Part shown: positions 22,107 to 37,157 of the stretch, piece after piece
Layout of the letters: the number at the start of each line of letters is the position of its first letter
How positions within the stretch are numbered: position 1 is the stretch's first letter
NCBI GenBank assembly: GCA_028583405.1
Contig: CM053261.1
Coordinates: 14,252,783-14,316,782, forward strand
Length of the DNA: 64,000 nucleotides
Direction: 5' to 3'
Source of the DNA: Pogonophryne albipinna
Taxonomy: Eukaryota > Chordata > Actinopteri > Perciformes > Artedidraconidae
Notes under the pieces: generated by a model
What the model saw: the letters and a program-made list of their open reading frames with translations, nothing else
Databases searched by the model: none
What the model was told of the DNA's origin: nothing
Position numbers and translations under genes: made by a program

Positions 22107-22684
22107 CATGTGAAAGAAACTTTAAGCCCTTAACAGAGGGCTGCTGCTGCTGTCATTAAAGATAGTCATCTATTTCCATCTTGCTATCAACTTGTTCAAA
22201 ATATTATATGATAAGACAAAGTTAAACTATGTTTTATTGCTTTAACATTCAATTCAATTAAACATTTGTAGATGTTTGTGTAATATTTTACTTAAAATCT
22301 CAGCCAGATATGTATTTGATATCTTAAAAATAACAAAAATGTGTTGATAAGTATTTATAAAAACCTATATAAAATTATTCCAAGGTACAAACAAGAAGGG
22401 GGTCCCCAGAATACTCGTGGATATTGTAAGGGGTACATGTCTGAAAATCTTCTGATTTCCATATAATCGATTTAAAAAAAAATGTTGCACCACTACTATA
22501 AACTGAGGAAAGAATTGAGGAGAGAAACTCTGAAACTGCATAGGTATAATCATTTTCATATTATTTTGCCCACTGCACCCTTAAATAACTGCAGCCCCCT
22601 CCCCCTCTCAGGAGACTAATTTGAGCCCGGCAGCTGGGAGCTGTCCCTCTGGTTTGTGTTACAATGCAAAGCCAGCACTGATCT

Positions 22685-23106
22685 GTGTTCAGCCAAACAG
22701 GTCTCCTGCTGTCAGAGCAGCTCGATAAAGCTATCACCATCATGTTTGGCATGTCAGTACATTTACATAATGGCCTCTTACCGTGTAATTTTTTACTCAG
22801 AGCTGCCTATGTTGCAAATGTATTATCTTTTCAATTTACACACGGCATCTATTGCACGTCTGTCCGTCCTGGGAGAGGGATCCCTCCTCTGTTGCTCTCC
22901 CTGAGGTTTCTCCCATTTTTCCCTTTAAACTGTGGGTTTTCTCTGGAAGTTTTTCCTTGTACGATGTGAGGGTCTAAGGACAGAGGGTGTCGTATTGTCA
23001 TACTGATATTCTGTACAAACTGTGAAGTCCACTGAGACAAATGTAACATGTGTGATATTGGGCTATATAAATAAACATTGATTGATTGATTGATTGATTG
23101 ATTGAT
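22685..23106 (+). mobile_element. 3' end of a fish LINE (Rex1/CR1-like)
   Basis: The stretch ends GATATTGGGCTATATAAATA followed by a (TTGA)n tail at about 23075-23106, with CTGAGGTTTCTCCCATTTTT upstream. Such tails with short tandem units mark 3' ends of Rex1-like non-LTR elements in fish. The family is recalled, not searched. It lies in FBXW5 intron 1. Confidence 0.5.
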
Positions 23107-23675
23107 AGAAAAAGGGAAGCATAAAGAAGGCGTTTATGTACAAAAGCAGAATGGGACAGAGCCATGCTAGCGTGGCATTTCCTCAATAACGAGCTAAAAA
23201 AAGGGGTTTCAAGCTAATACACTTAATCACAATCAACCAGTACTGTAGTCTTCCTCCTTCTAAATGAATGCAGCTCTTCTCTGGAGAAACAACCCGTCGT
23301 GTGAAGATGACCTAACATGGACATTTTCTTTCACCGTGCGTAAAACTCCTAACAAGTTAGTGTTTACACTGATAATAAACTGCCCAGCATTCATACTGTC
23401 CTACGACACATTAACTAGCTACAAATCTGACATTTAGCTGGCATTCTGTTTGTTCAGCAAAATCCGTGAACAGATTAATTTATAGCTATGCTAACCAGAG
23501 ATGTCAATCCAGCTAAAGTTAAGCTAAGCTAGCTAACTAGCTGTTAGCTGACATTTGTTTTCAACTTATAACTTATTTCTGGGAACTCGCGGTTACTTTC
23601 ACAAACAGATGCTTTCGTTTCAGTTGTAAATAAGCTTGGCTCAGTACAAAGTTGTTGACATAAACTATGACCCAC

Positions 23676-23820
23676 CTGCTGGAACAAAGTATGTTGGAGA
23701 GAAATCAAACGGATAGCTAGCAGTAAAGGCTAGCCACAGAAAAATGACAACAATCCTCCACAGCAGCGGTGAAGCGACCGGAATCAGACTCTACCAACAG
23801 ATCACAACATCATCGCGCCA
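23676..23820 (-). promoter_or_regulatory. Probable FBXW5 promoter and noncoding first exon
   Basis: On the minus strand a good donor, GCAG/GTGGGT, lies at 23676/23675. Upstream is GC-richer DNA with an E2F-like TTGGCGCGA word at about 23814-23822. Splicing to the acceptor at 21860 would join a 5' UTR of about 150 nt to the first coding exon, matching the human layout with a noncoding first exon. The transcription start is not fixed. Confidence 0.4.
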
Positions 23821-24429
23821 ACAAGGCCAAATCAATCTATCCCTGATTTACTACCGTTTTAGAAAATAATAGAACAGTAATAGTGTGCAATTCTTCTGGA
23901 AGATTATTTCTCATTATGTTGTCCTTTTGCTAGTTTTTTTTATTTTCTATTCATTATTTATTTTGTCCATTTTTTGTATTTCTTTACTAAAAAAAATAAC
24001 AACAACTTTGTCGTTATTATATTTAACTTAACTTGTTTGATTACAATGTCTATATTAAAGTATTTCCTGATTTTCATACAGCTCTATGAAACCATTAAAC
24101 CCTTAGCCTGACATTGTTTATGAAACGTGAAGCTTACTAAATACTTCAACACCTCTACGTCTCAGAAGCAAATATTGCACATGTTTAAATCATTAAAAAC
24201 TGGCTTCACCTTTACCAGCTGCAACACTAAAGTGATGTACATGCATTAATCATCATTATCCAATAATATAGGCTAATATGCTGCTCTGAAATTAATCATT
24301 CTGAAAGAAAAAAACGTTTACTTTGATGTAAATACATTCTTCCAAATGTTAGACATAGTATGACTAACTGTGGTATTGTTACTTCTACCTTAAATATCCG
24401 AGTATTGTTTACCTCTGTTCATTTCCTAA

Positions 24430-24760
24430 CTTATTTTTTATTTAACCTTTATTGAACCAGATAAAAGCATTGAGATAAAATCTCATTTGCAATGCTGACC
24501 TGGCCAAGAAGGCAGCAACGTTACACATAACACAAACATATAAAATACAGAGAACATAACTAAGAAAACAAAAGACGAAAAAGCAGTCACTACATTGTGC
24601 ACATTAGGACAGTAAGAAAGGTGCACTACTTATTACTGCAAGAGCAGCTAGTGGTAAGGACTTCAGACAACTTCAATTTAAAACATGCTATTGAGACAAG
24701 TGCCCTCAGTTTGAGGCGTGATTGAAGGTAATTCCAAGGACATCTTATTCTTCACATTTT
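24430..24760. repeat. Old dispersed fish repeat (TTTAACC...CATTGAGAT type)
   Basis: TTATTTAACCTTTATTGAACCAG, then CATTGAGATAAAATCTC and GACCTGGCCAAGAAGGCAGCA. A related copy with CTCATTGAGATCATCGATCTC and ACCTGTCCAACATGGCAGCA lies at about 53380-53470. No ends or duplication were found. Confidence 0.5.
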
Positions 24761-27110
24761 GAAAAAATGACATTTGTTTCCTTTATTTTTACAACCTCTT
24801 AGCTTTATCTGGAAATGGTGAAGATTACAAATTGAGAAATAAGAAGCCCATACTTTATTTTTGGCTTTAAAATGACACAATCATTTTGTCACTTCATATA
24901 TCTAATAAAACATACAATACTTCCCAGTCTTTGCACCTTGATTGTAGTTGTTATCACAACCAAATGCTCATGATAGACATATGACTTGTTATTTGTGTTA
25001 CACTTAGGATGAAAAGATCCCTCATCATTGTCTGTTCTTATCTTACTGCCAGTGCACTACCTCCTTTATTCCTAATTTTCATGTCTTTGAAGTGAATGTG
25101 CAAGGGAAACATAAGTAATACTATACTTCCTGTATCTATGTGGTGACCCTGAGTACCAGTGTCTCTGTAGGGCAGAAATGCTGTGTCATTGTCTTATAGT
25201 GCATGTCAGTGCAGACACATCATTACACTGACCACAAGGAAGCAGATGACTTCAAGACACACTGGTAAGGAATAACGCAAAGTGGAGCCATGCTATGACT
25301 GCTGTTCTCCGGTGAGTATTCAAACATCATAATACAATTTTATGGCAACATGCTTCCTAAAAAAATGTCTTTGTGATGAGATACATATACAGCATTATTA
25401 TTTTGGTGAGAAACCATTTGAATAAAGCCTTAATTCCTCTTGTTTAATCTTACTCTATTTTAGATTTTACTCATACCTGCACTTTACTTTCACCATTATG
25501 TCTCTCGCAATTTTTTATTTATTTTTTACGTCTTCACTTTAGTTACAATTGTTGGAGGAGCTTGGGATTTAATGTTTGCATTTCCAACTACATTAACTGT
25601 TGTACATTTGACAAAGAAGACTATACATCTTTGAATCAATGAATAACCTGAACAAGTATGCTATAGTAAAATGGAGCATGTTTAACCTGATAGGGGTGGA
25701 GTCAAGTTACCTGCCACAACATCATCTCACCAGCAGTGTGGCGGATATACAAACAGATAAAAGAATAATTAATGTCTGCTACACATTGTCTTCCTTCAGT
25801 TCTGCGCCATGCCTCTGAGATGGTAGCTTCTTGCTGTGGTTCTCCAAAGAAGGACAGGACTAAAGCAGGATGTCTATACCAGGATAAAGGTGCTTTTAGT
25901 TTGGGTGAGATGGTATCATTTTTGAAATAAGTATTCATGTAGATGGTGTAAACTGTCTGGTGTTCTTCAAGGTGATGAGCAGAACGTGTGGACAGTCTCC
26001 AGTGATGGAAAAATATCCAGTCAAAATCCTTCCTAATTCCTCTGGGAAGAGGAGAAGCCCACCTTTCTCCTCCATTTTATTTATTTCTTAAATGTATTTA
26101 TTTGCAGCATGTTGATCTGTGTTGCTCTGTTCTTGTTTTAATGATGACTTGTCCTGAAAACTCCTTGTTGGGAAGTTGGGTAATGTCTGACAGCAGATAA
26201 GTTCAGCAGTGGCTCAAAGGTTAACATTTACTGTATGTACACAACATTTATATGGGAGAAATGCAATGTGGTCAGCACAGAAAATACATCCAGGCACTCA
26301 CATAAATAAATGGTTGAAAAGATCATGTATCAATATAAACAGTGTTATTAAAGTGTCCGTACATTGATTCTGCAGGAAAAGCACACTTTTCGCTCAAGAC
26401 TATTTTTTCCTGGGTATCTGGCGCCATCGTGTGGAAGAAAAAAGGATCTGCAACTACCTGTTGCCTGAAGAGAGACAGAAAACTGGTTCATTTAATAATA
26501 AGATGTTATATTTGAATAATATTCAAAACAAGTTTTCACTCACTAGCTCATAACAAGGAACTTACTAAATCACTAAATTGAAGTACACAATATGGTCCTC
26601 CATTCACAACTGTGCATAAAGTGTAAAAAAAAACACATTTAAGAAAAAACGATGATAGACATATATTTAAAAAAAATGCTTGCCGTTATTATCAATTAAA
26701 TGTTTTAAGCTGGAAATAACTTGTCTTTGGGCCATTTTACAGTTTAATAAATACATTAAAAACACATACACCCAGACTCAGCATAACATAACAACACCTG
26801 CCAAAAATAAGGTTAACATTTACTTTCGAGAAATCACTTCTGTACAGGACAAGTTGCCACTATGGGTGAATACATTCAGAATTACAATCATTCAGAATGA
26901 TTGTTTCATGTCAAAAAGTGCACTTATAAAAGAAGTGTTTAAGTGATGGACTCTTTCCTCTTGAATGGTATTTTATCTTTGAAAGTGCATTTAATTAAAC
27001 TACACTATGCTATATTATGGACAGTTATATTTGGTTCATCTCATACTATTATTATAAGATAAATCACCGTCAACCACACGAAAGAGAAGTAAACAAAATG
27101 TTGTAATATC
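24761..27110. other. FBXW5-PRDM12 intergenic DNA
   Basis: AT-rich DNA with no supported gene. Open frames here are short and of biased composition. Nothing else was recognised. Confidence 0.55.
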
Positions 27111-27118
27111 ATATCATA

Positions 27119-27124
27119 TTTATT
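27119..27124 (-). terminator. Candidate PRDM12 polyadenylation signal
   Basis: AATAAA on the minus strand, about 490 nt after the PRDM12 stop. Position and strand fit. Not verified by transcripts. Confidence 0.45.
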
Positions 27125-27614
27125 TAGAATAGAAGAGAGCACAAATGTATTTACATTCACATGTACAGTAGCTACTATACAATCTTACAATTACACAACA
27201 GTATGTATACAGTCTGTGCAAGTTTAAAGTGACAATCTCAGTTTACAGTGTGTGGATGCGGCTGAAACAATGTACACTGGATTCTACTCGCTGTACAAAC
27301 CTCTGACTGTGTTTCACCTGAGCAGGTGAGGATGTGAGGCAGAATAAACACAGTGTAAATATGACAGTGATATATGACACTTGGTTTAAAGATTACACAG
27401 TAAACAACACGTTTTGAAAAATCTTCAGAGTTGCACTTCAGCATCATCACTATCAGCAATACAAAAAGGCAACATATTCAAATGTCTTTGTGAGATGCTT
27501 TATCACATCAGTTCAGTTCCTTATGAAGGCCTGTCTCATCATCTGGGTCCATTTTTACTTCTCCCCTCGTCTAAAGTGCAGCGTTGCCTGTCTGTCCCCT
27601 CCATGTTCCTGTCA

Positions 27615-31238
<3,624 letters not shown>

Positions 31239-31407
31239 GTTGCAAATCAAAAAAGAAAGCCCCCTAAAATAAAAACAGTTGCAAGTGGTGAAAAAGAAGC
31301 AAAAGGAGTATAGGAGAAGAGTTGGACACCGAGAGCTGCTCCTCAGTGCGTCCTTGTGCTGCAGACTGTCTGTGCGTAAAGCTGCCCTGCAGGCTGTGAG
31401 GGTCCCT

Positions 31408-31415
31408 TTATATAA
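31408..31415 (-). promoter_or_regulatory. PRDM12 TATA box
   Basis: TATATAAA on the minus strand, about 170 nt upstream of the PRDM12 ATG, with an inverted CCAAT word (CCAAT on plus at about 31523). Transcription would start near 31380, giving a 5' UTR of about 140 nt. Confidence 0.6.
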
Positions 31416-31559
31416 GTGGCTGGTGTGACCCCTGTCTAATTACTTATTAATGACACACCCCTCAACAGGAGGACCTGCTCGCTGCAGCGCACCAGCAGAG
31501 ACACTGAAACACACAGCAGACAACCAATAAGAGGGGCCACACGTTATTGTAGTCATTAA

Positions 31560-33060
31560 ATTAAAGCGAGGTTTTTTTGATAGCTGAAAATACATCATAA
31601 TTGCGTAAAATGATAATAAATGCGTTTTTAATTATTTTTAAGATCAGAAAATGTAAAGTTTAGTGCTAAAAAAAAGCCTAGTCTTGCAATCATAGTGCAA
31701 AAAACCCAACAGGTTGCTCTCTATGGAATATGAATTTAAACACTTGTACAACATTTTAAAATAACAATGTTTCAGAAGATCACAAAAGCAGGTTTTCTGA
31801 AAGTTTAATTGATGGTTTAAGTTGTTCTGCCCGCAGAAGTGGGTCATTGAGTCTGGGAGTTGCTCGCCCATTTTTTTCTCATGCATTTGGTATTCATGTG
31901 GTGGTAATATTATTATTTTTTTGTGAGGAGTTAGCGCGGGAATAACAAGAATAGAAACAAGCTCGACGTGGAGTTTTTTCTTACAGCATTGTTCGCATGG
32001 CAAAAAATGCAAAGCTGCTTTGACGTGGTTCACGTTTTCAAGCCCTTGTTGAGGTAAGCGGTTTAATATTCATGGGTGTTCGGAGCCCCCTCGGTATTGT
32101 GACAACGTTTAGATGAGTATATACGGCCCTTTTCTTCTCTATAGTCACAGTCTTCTGTGTTTTTTCCTCTCTTGCCTATTTTTCGGGCTTGATGGACTGG
32201 GGCTAAATGGGCAGTTTTGCTTCTTTTCCAGCAGAGAGGACATCTTTATTCCATCCCCGGCTCACAGGTTCCCTATTCAGCTCCCCTCCAAGTAATGTCA
32301 GGCCCCTGAAAAGTGCTGCAAATCAATCTTTCATGGTGTTTTGAGGGCAATTTGACATCCATGCACTCCTCTTTTCACTCCAACAACTACAAGGGGATTG
32401 TCCGAGAAATGGGCAAGTTGTGCTCTCTCTTTCATTCTCCCTCTCTGGACGAATATGGATTATAATGTAATGGGAAAGAAGATATGGCAACTAAATACAA
32501 TAGCGGAGGTTTTTTTTGAGCTGGGGAGATAGTGAAAAGGCAAGGTGAGTGACAGGGCACGAAAAAAGATTACTGTGAAACAGCTGCTTTTTATGAGCGG
32601 GCCCCTCCTACATTTGTCTCCTTTTCCCAGATGAAATTTCTCTGCTCTTTCAATGGGATTCTTTCTCATCTAGATTGATTTACATTTATAGCATTCATCG
32701 CACAAATCCGAGGTAAATGGCGGGGGACAGGGGGTGGGGCCGCTTCTTTATTAAAGAGGAATTAAATGAATTGAATTGGGGTAACGCATGGATTTGATTT
32801 GCTTATTTATGCATTAACCTATGGCATTATGTGGAGCTGGTAAAGCCGCGGGCATGTCAGCAATAGCAAATCATCCTGCTTAGCTGTTCCATTGTAAAAC
32901 TATTTAAGCTATTATCCTGTCCATTTAAAGCTTATCAATTTAATGTGGATGATTGACAATTATTGCACAAAGAATGCGGTAATTGTTTTATTTCAAAGAG
33001 CTGGTGGGAAACCTATCAAAGAAAATCATTTGTTTGTAGATAAAAAGGAGAATTTAACGC
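31560..33060. promoter_or_regulatory. Candidate conserved regulatory DNA upstream of PRDM12
   Basis: Repeat-free and high-complexity despite being AT-rich. Homeodomain-type cores (TAATTA, ATTA) are frequent, above all at 32800-33000 around GATTGACAATTATTGCAC. This texture is typical of developmental enhancers near PRDM12-type genes. Conservation itself could not be measured here. Confidence 0.35.
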
Positions 33061-33342
33061 TTATCAGGGGAGAATAATAAAGGGAGAAAAAAGACTCGGT
33101 CATGTTTAAATAATACATGTGAACGTTTAAGCTTTAATGACCAAATAACTGACAATAAAAGACGGCTTTGAATATAAAATTCAAAATAACAAAATAAAAA
33201 TCTGAGATTATCTTGAGATTTTGCTTTAAAAAAATAAAGTTTGTGGCGCTTTAGAAATAATAAAGTAACACCATTTTCTTTTTTTAAAAGTATAAAAAAA
33301 ACATAAACACGTGGCAAAAAATGTGTCTTTGTCACATTATGA

Positions 33343-33378
33343 CACACACACACACACACTCACACTCACACACTCATT
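33343..33378. repeat. Short CA-rich simple repeat
   Basis: Interrupted (CA)n with CTCA units. Confidence 0.9.
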
Positions 33379-33599
33379 AAAAGCAGATTAAGGTGTCCTC
33401 CACTGTGCAGGATCAGCTCATCTGTTGCAAAGGTGAGTGAGGTGCTGGAAGTCCCCCCCCCCCTAAAAGAGCCTTTCCTCCCCCCCTCTGTTGTTGGAGA
33501 GAAGGGGTAGTCAGAAAAGACACCTGCCTGATTTGAGGGAGCTGTGTACCTTAATTTACACAGCAAGAAAAACGTTTTTAAATTGTTAAGCCTTAAATA

Positions 33600-35930
33600 T
33601 TGAATACAAAAACGGATTCATCCACTGCATTATAAACATTATCACTCAGTGCACGAACATCTCACTCCACATGCATTTCATTCTGTGTGAGTACTGTGTT
33701 TATGGACAAATCTGAGGAACATGTCATTTATTTAACATTTTATTTTAACCGTATATGTCTCTCCTCAATTATCCAACTACTTACTTTGCCAACTCAAAAT
33801 ATATATAATCAGCTAATAAATCATGATTTCATGTTATAAATTGCAATTAGCATGACCTTTATGAGCTGCAACATTAGTGACATTTACACATGAATATTAA
33901 TATAACAGATAATACAATCATATAACAAATTATTCTGAAATGAACTTTTTTTGTATACTTTTATTAGATTTTGATGCTTACACTTTTGTACTTGATATCT
34001 ATTTTAAATGCAGGACTTTACTACCTCTATTAAAATATCTGCTTTTAAGATCTGAATACTTCTCCAGTGCTCTACAGACAATACAGACAATAAGACTCAG
34101 AGAAAACCATTCATGACTATAAAGAGGATTTTTTTTTTAAAAGAGTGATTTAACCTACCAGTGTTGGAAACTTCAAGTAAAAGTAAAAAATACAAGTCTT
34201 GCATTTCAAATCCAACTTTAGTAAAATAATAGGATTAGTGTTGGATGAATGCAGCTATTTAAAGTTTCATAAATAATTACAGTCTATTATGTATTAATAC
34301 AAAAAGGTAGATAAAGTGCAACCTTTCCCTGAGATTTACAGTAAAGTATACGCCTACAGAAGCTGCAATGTATCCATTTTAATGTGGAAATAAATGTGCT
34401 GTAAGTTTTTTAAAAGTGTATTATATTGTACTTTGATATCTTTGCTCATTTTCTAAAACAGATTTCTTTAATTACAGTTTTGTAGCTTATAGGAAAGTCA
34501 AAAAGGCACATGTTGAAAAATAGTTTTAAAATCTGAACCAAAATATGTTTTCTTGTTCCTCTGTCCATAATGAAGGGGACACACACTAAACACACCTCCT
34601 TTGGAGGGTTCCATTTCTGCAGCTTGAAAAATGAGAAATAAAGTGTCCAAGAGTGGTCTATATAAATATTAATGTTACCTCTCTCCACATCAGTCTGATC
34701 ATGGAACGACTAATCATCAGAAGGCCACAGAGGACCCCCGGGTCAGGAGTGTCCTGCGGGACGGTGACTAAAAAAGGAAGAGGATCAAAATCAAGGGCTG
34801 GATTTGGAAACAGCTGCAGCGCATCAATGCAGCGGACGGTATGGGGCCGCCAGGGTCCACTGTGGCAGGAGCCCCCCACCCGCTGAGAGCAAAGATGTGC
34901 AGTGACAAAGCTGAAAGAGCGAGGGGGAGGGGGGGTGACGTGCTGCTGCTAGACAGTTAACATGTGCAAGGATGGCAACATGGAAATGTTACAGGGTTTG
35001 TTTAGGGAGCAATGAGATGTTGAAGAGAAGGAAATTGAGCAAGGCAGAGATTTAAAAGAGACATGAGATGATACAGAGGAACAAACCAAAGTCTGGTGGC
35101 CACAACTTGCAACACCATCCTGTTTGAAAAGAATGAGGGGGTCATCTTTAAACACTCATTGGGTCAATAACCCCACGTGAAACCTCATCTGATGTGTTTG
35201 ACTTAACAGGCCCAGATATGATGCAAATGAGAAATAAAGACTGTGCACATAAACACAATCCCAATAAAGTCAGGTGTAAGGAAGACAATCTGATTTGTTT
35301 CTGAAATGGCTTAAGAAATTATTTGACTTTACATACATTTTTTTAGATTTTACCCTCAAATCAGAAACAATTGTGTAGCCTACTTGTTAATATTTTTGAA
35401 ATCATTTGCTGTTCTGTTAATAAAATGCACCTTCTTAAACGTAAAAACTATAAAGTGATTGTAAAGTGTAGCAGTGGAAAAGTGCTGCAGCTACCATTAA
35501 GAACTTGTACCAATAGTTTTAGTCAGCCACAAGGGAGGCTTGCGGAACATTTATTTGAATGCGAGAACTTGCAATTAACTATAGAAAAGATATATTTTCT
35601 GCTTATAAAACATGAGAACAAACAGTTGGCCTATATATCTATTTCTATGCATCATCTAAACTTTTCAACACCAAGAATCAGAATACAACAAAAGTCACAT
35701 TATTTTTTCACACAATCATCTCTAGTAGTACACAAATGTAGTCTGGATTTGTTTTAATACATTGTTAACTGTACATATAAGGAAAAGAAACAAACACCAT
35801 AATTAGACATTTTGAAATTATATCCCTTTTCATTAAGAAATGACGTTAATACCAGAATCATTTTTCCATAATGACGCATCATTTATATTAGATCACACAA
35901 TGAAATAAAAAAATAATTAAAAAGTTATTA
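33600..35930. other. PRDM12-FUBP3 intergenic DNA, nothing firm
   Basis: AT-rich. A 128-codon plus-strand frame at 35371-35757 has no recognisable domain and no flanking signals, so it is not called as a gene. Confidence 0.5.
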
Positions 35931-35937
35931 GCATTGG

Positions 35938-37157
35938 ACTGAGTCCAGCGCCCCCCGGGGTCCAGAGCAGGGCTCAGGGGGGCGTTGGCGAACTGGGAGG
36001 TACCAAATAAGACCGCTTTTGATCATAATACTTAAAACATAAAAATACTATATTAATTATTACACAGGTAGAAGAACAGCGGCTTAGCAGTCTTGAATAG
36101 TTCAGGTACAGAACATACACAAATCTACCACTTCTTAATTTTCTTCATAACAAGATGCAACATCAAATTTCAAATCACACATTCACAATCTTTGAACATT
36201 TTCAGTACGAAAACAGAACAGAAAAACAGAGGGACAGTTTTCCTGCAACACTGACCACAGGAAAAAAAAATATTTTTTTATATAAGTATATATGAAACAT
36301 ATATATTTTAAATTAACAGTCAAATATATGAGCGTATATACATAGTTTTACAAGGTAGCAACGGCAAAGAAGCTATTTGCAACATCCCCCTAAATCCTAT
36401 CATATCAGATAATTGTAATAAATTATCCATGACATCTATTTGAAAAAAAAAACACCTTAAAACTACAAGTTAAAAGTCGGTCAAAATATTAGAGAATCAT
36501 CTTTGTTTTCAAAAGTGAAATAAGATATTGCACCTTTTTTAAACCAGAGTACAATACAATGACAATGAAAAACAGCATACAATGCACAACAGGAATTAAA
36601 TAAGAACTATTGCCACTGGCTGACATTATTCCGTGTTTTAAACCGTGTAACAAAAATACATTTCCTGTAACAAAGCATCACAGTTTCATTTCACTGAATT
36701 ATGTAAAAGGAAAACATTTTTAAACACATCTTTTTTAAACAATGACATATGACAAATGGTATTCAAGACTGCTAAGCACATAATCATGGTTTCATTTCAA
36801 CAAAACTAGAAAAAATAGATCATATTGCCTTTTGAAATGTTACAACTCGTGGGTTCATTTTGGCGGGTACAATCTGAGTCAAAGACAGGAAAACATAGAA
36901 AAACAAAAACAGCTCTCTCAAGTCCAAAAAGGGATCCCAGATACTGTCTATCCAAAATAACAGTGTACACAAGCATTTAGTAACAAATAACTGTTCCTGA
37001 TTTTTAGAAATATTACTTTATCATATAAGTCATTCTACAGCTAGTGTTTCTCACTAAGAAAAAAAGTCTTCAAGGCGTTGCAAATCTAAACCCCCTCCGT
37101 TAGAAAAGGGTTGGTTTCATCCTCAGTGATTCAAGTCTGTCCCCTGGGCGTCTTCTC
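35938..37157 (-). other. Probable FUBP3 3' UTR region
   Basis: This follows the FUBP3 stop on the minus strand. It is AT-rich, free of recognised transposons and rich in ATTTA-like words, as in long 3' UTRs. A sharply GC-rich patch (about 35946-35998, GCGCCCCCCGGGGTCC and after) marks its distal part. The cleavage site was not identified. Confidence 0.4.

Noticed and set aside
34653..34886. Opposed frames of 73-77 codons near 34.7 kb
   Set aside because: Mirror frames over a GC-richer patch with no recognisable domain or splice sites.
35371..35757. 128-codon plus-strand frame
   Set aside because: No recognised domain, AT-biased composition, no flanking splice or promoter signals and no context.
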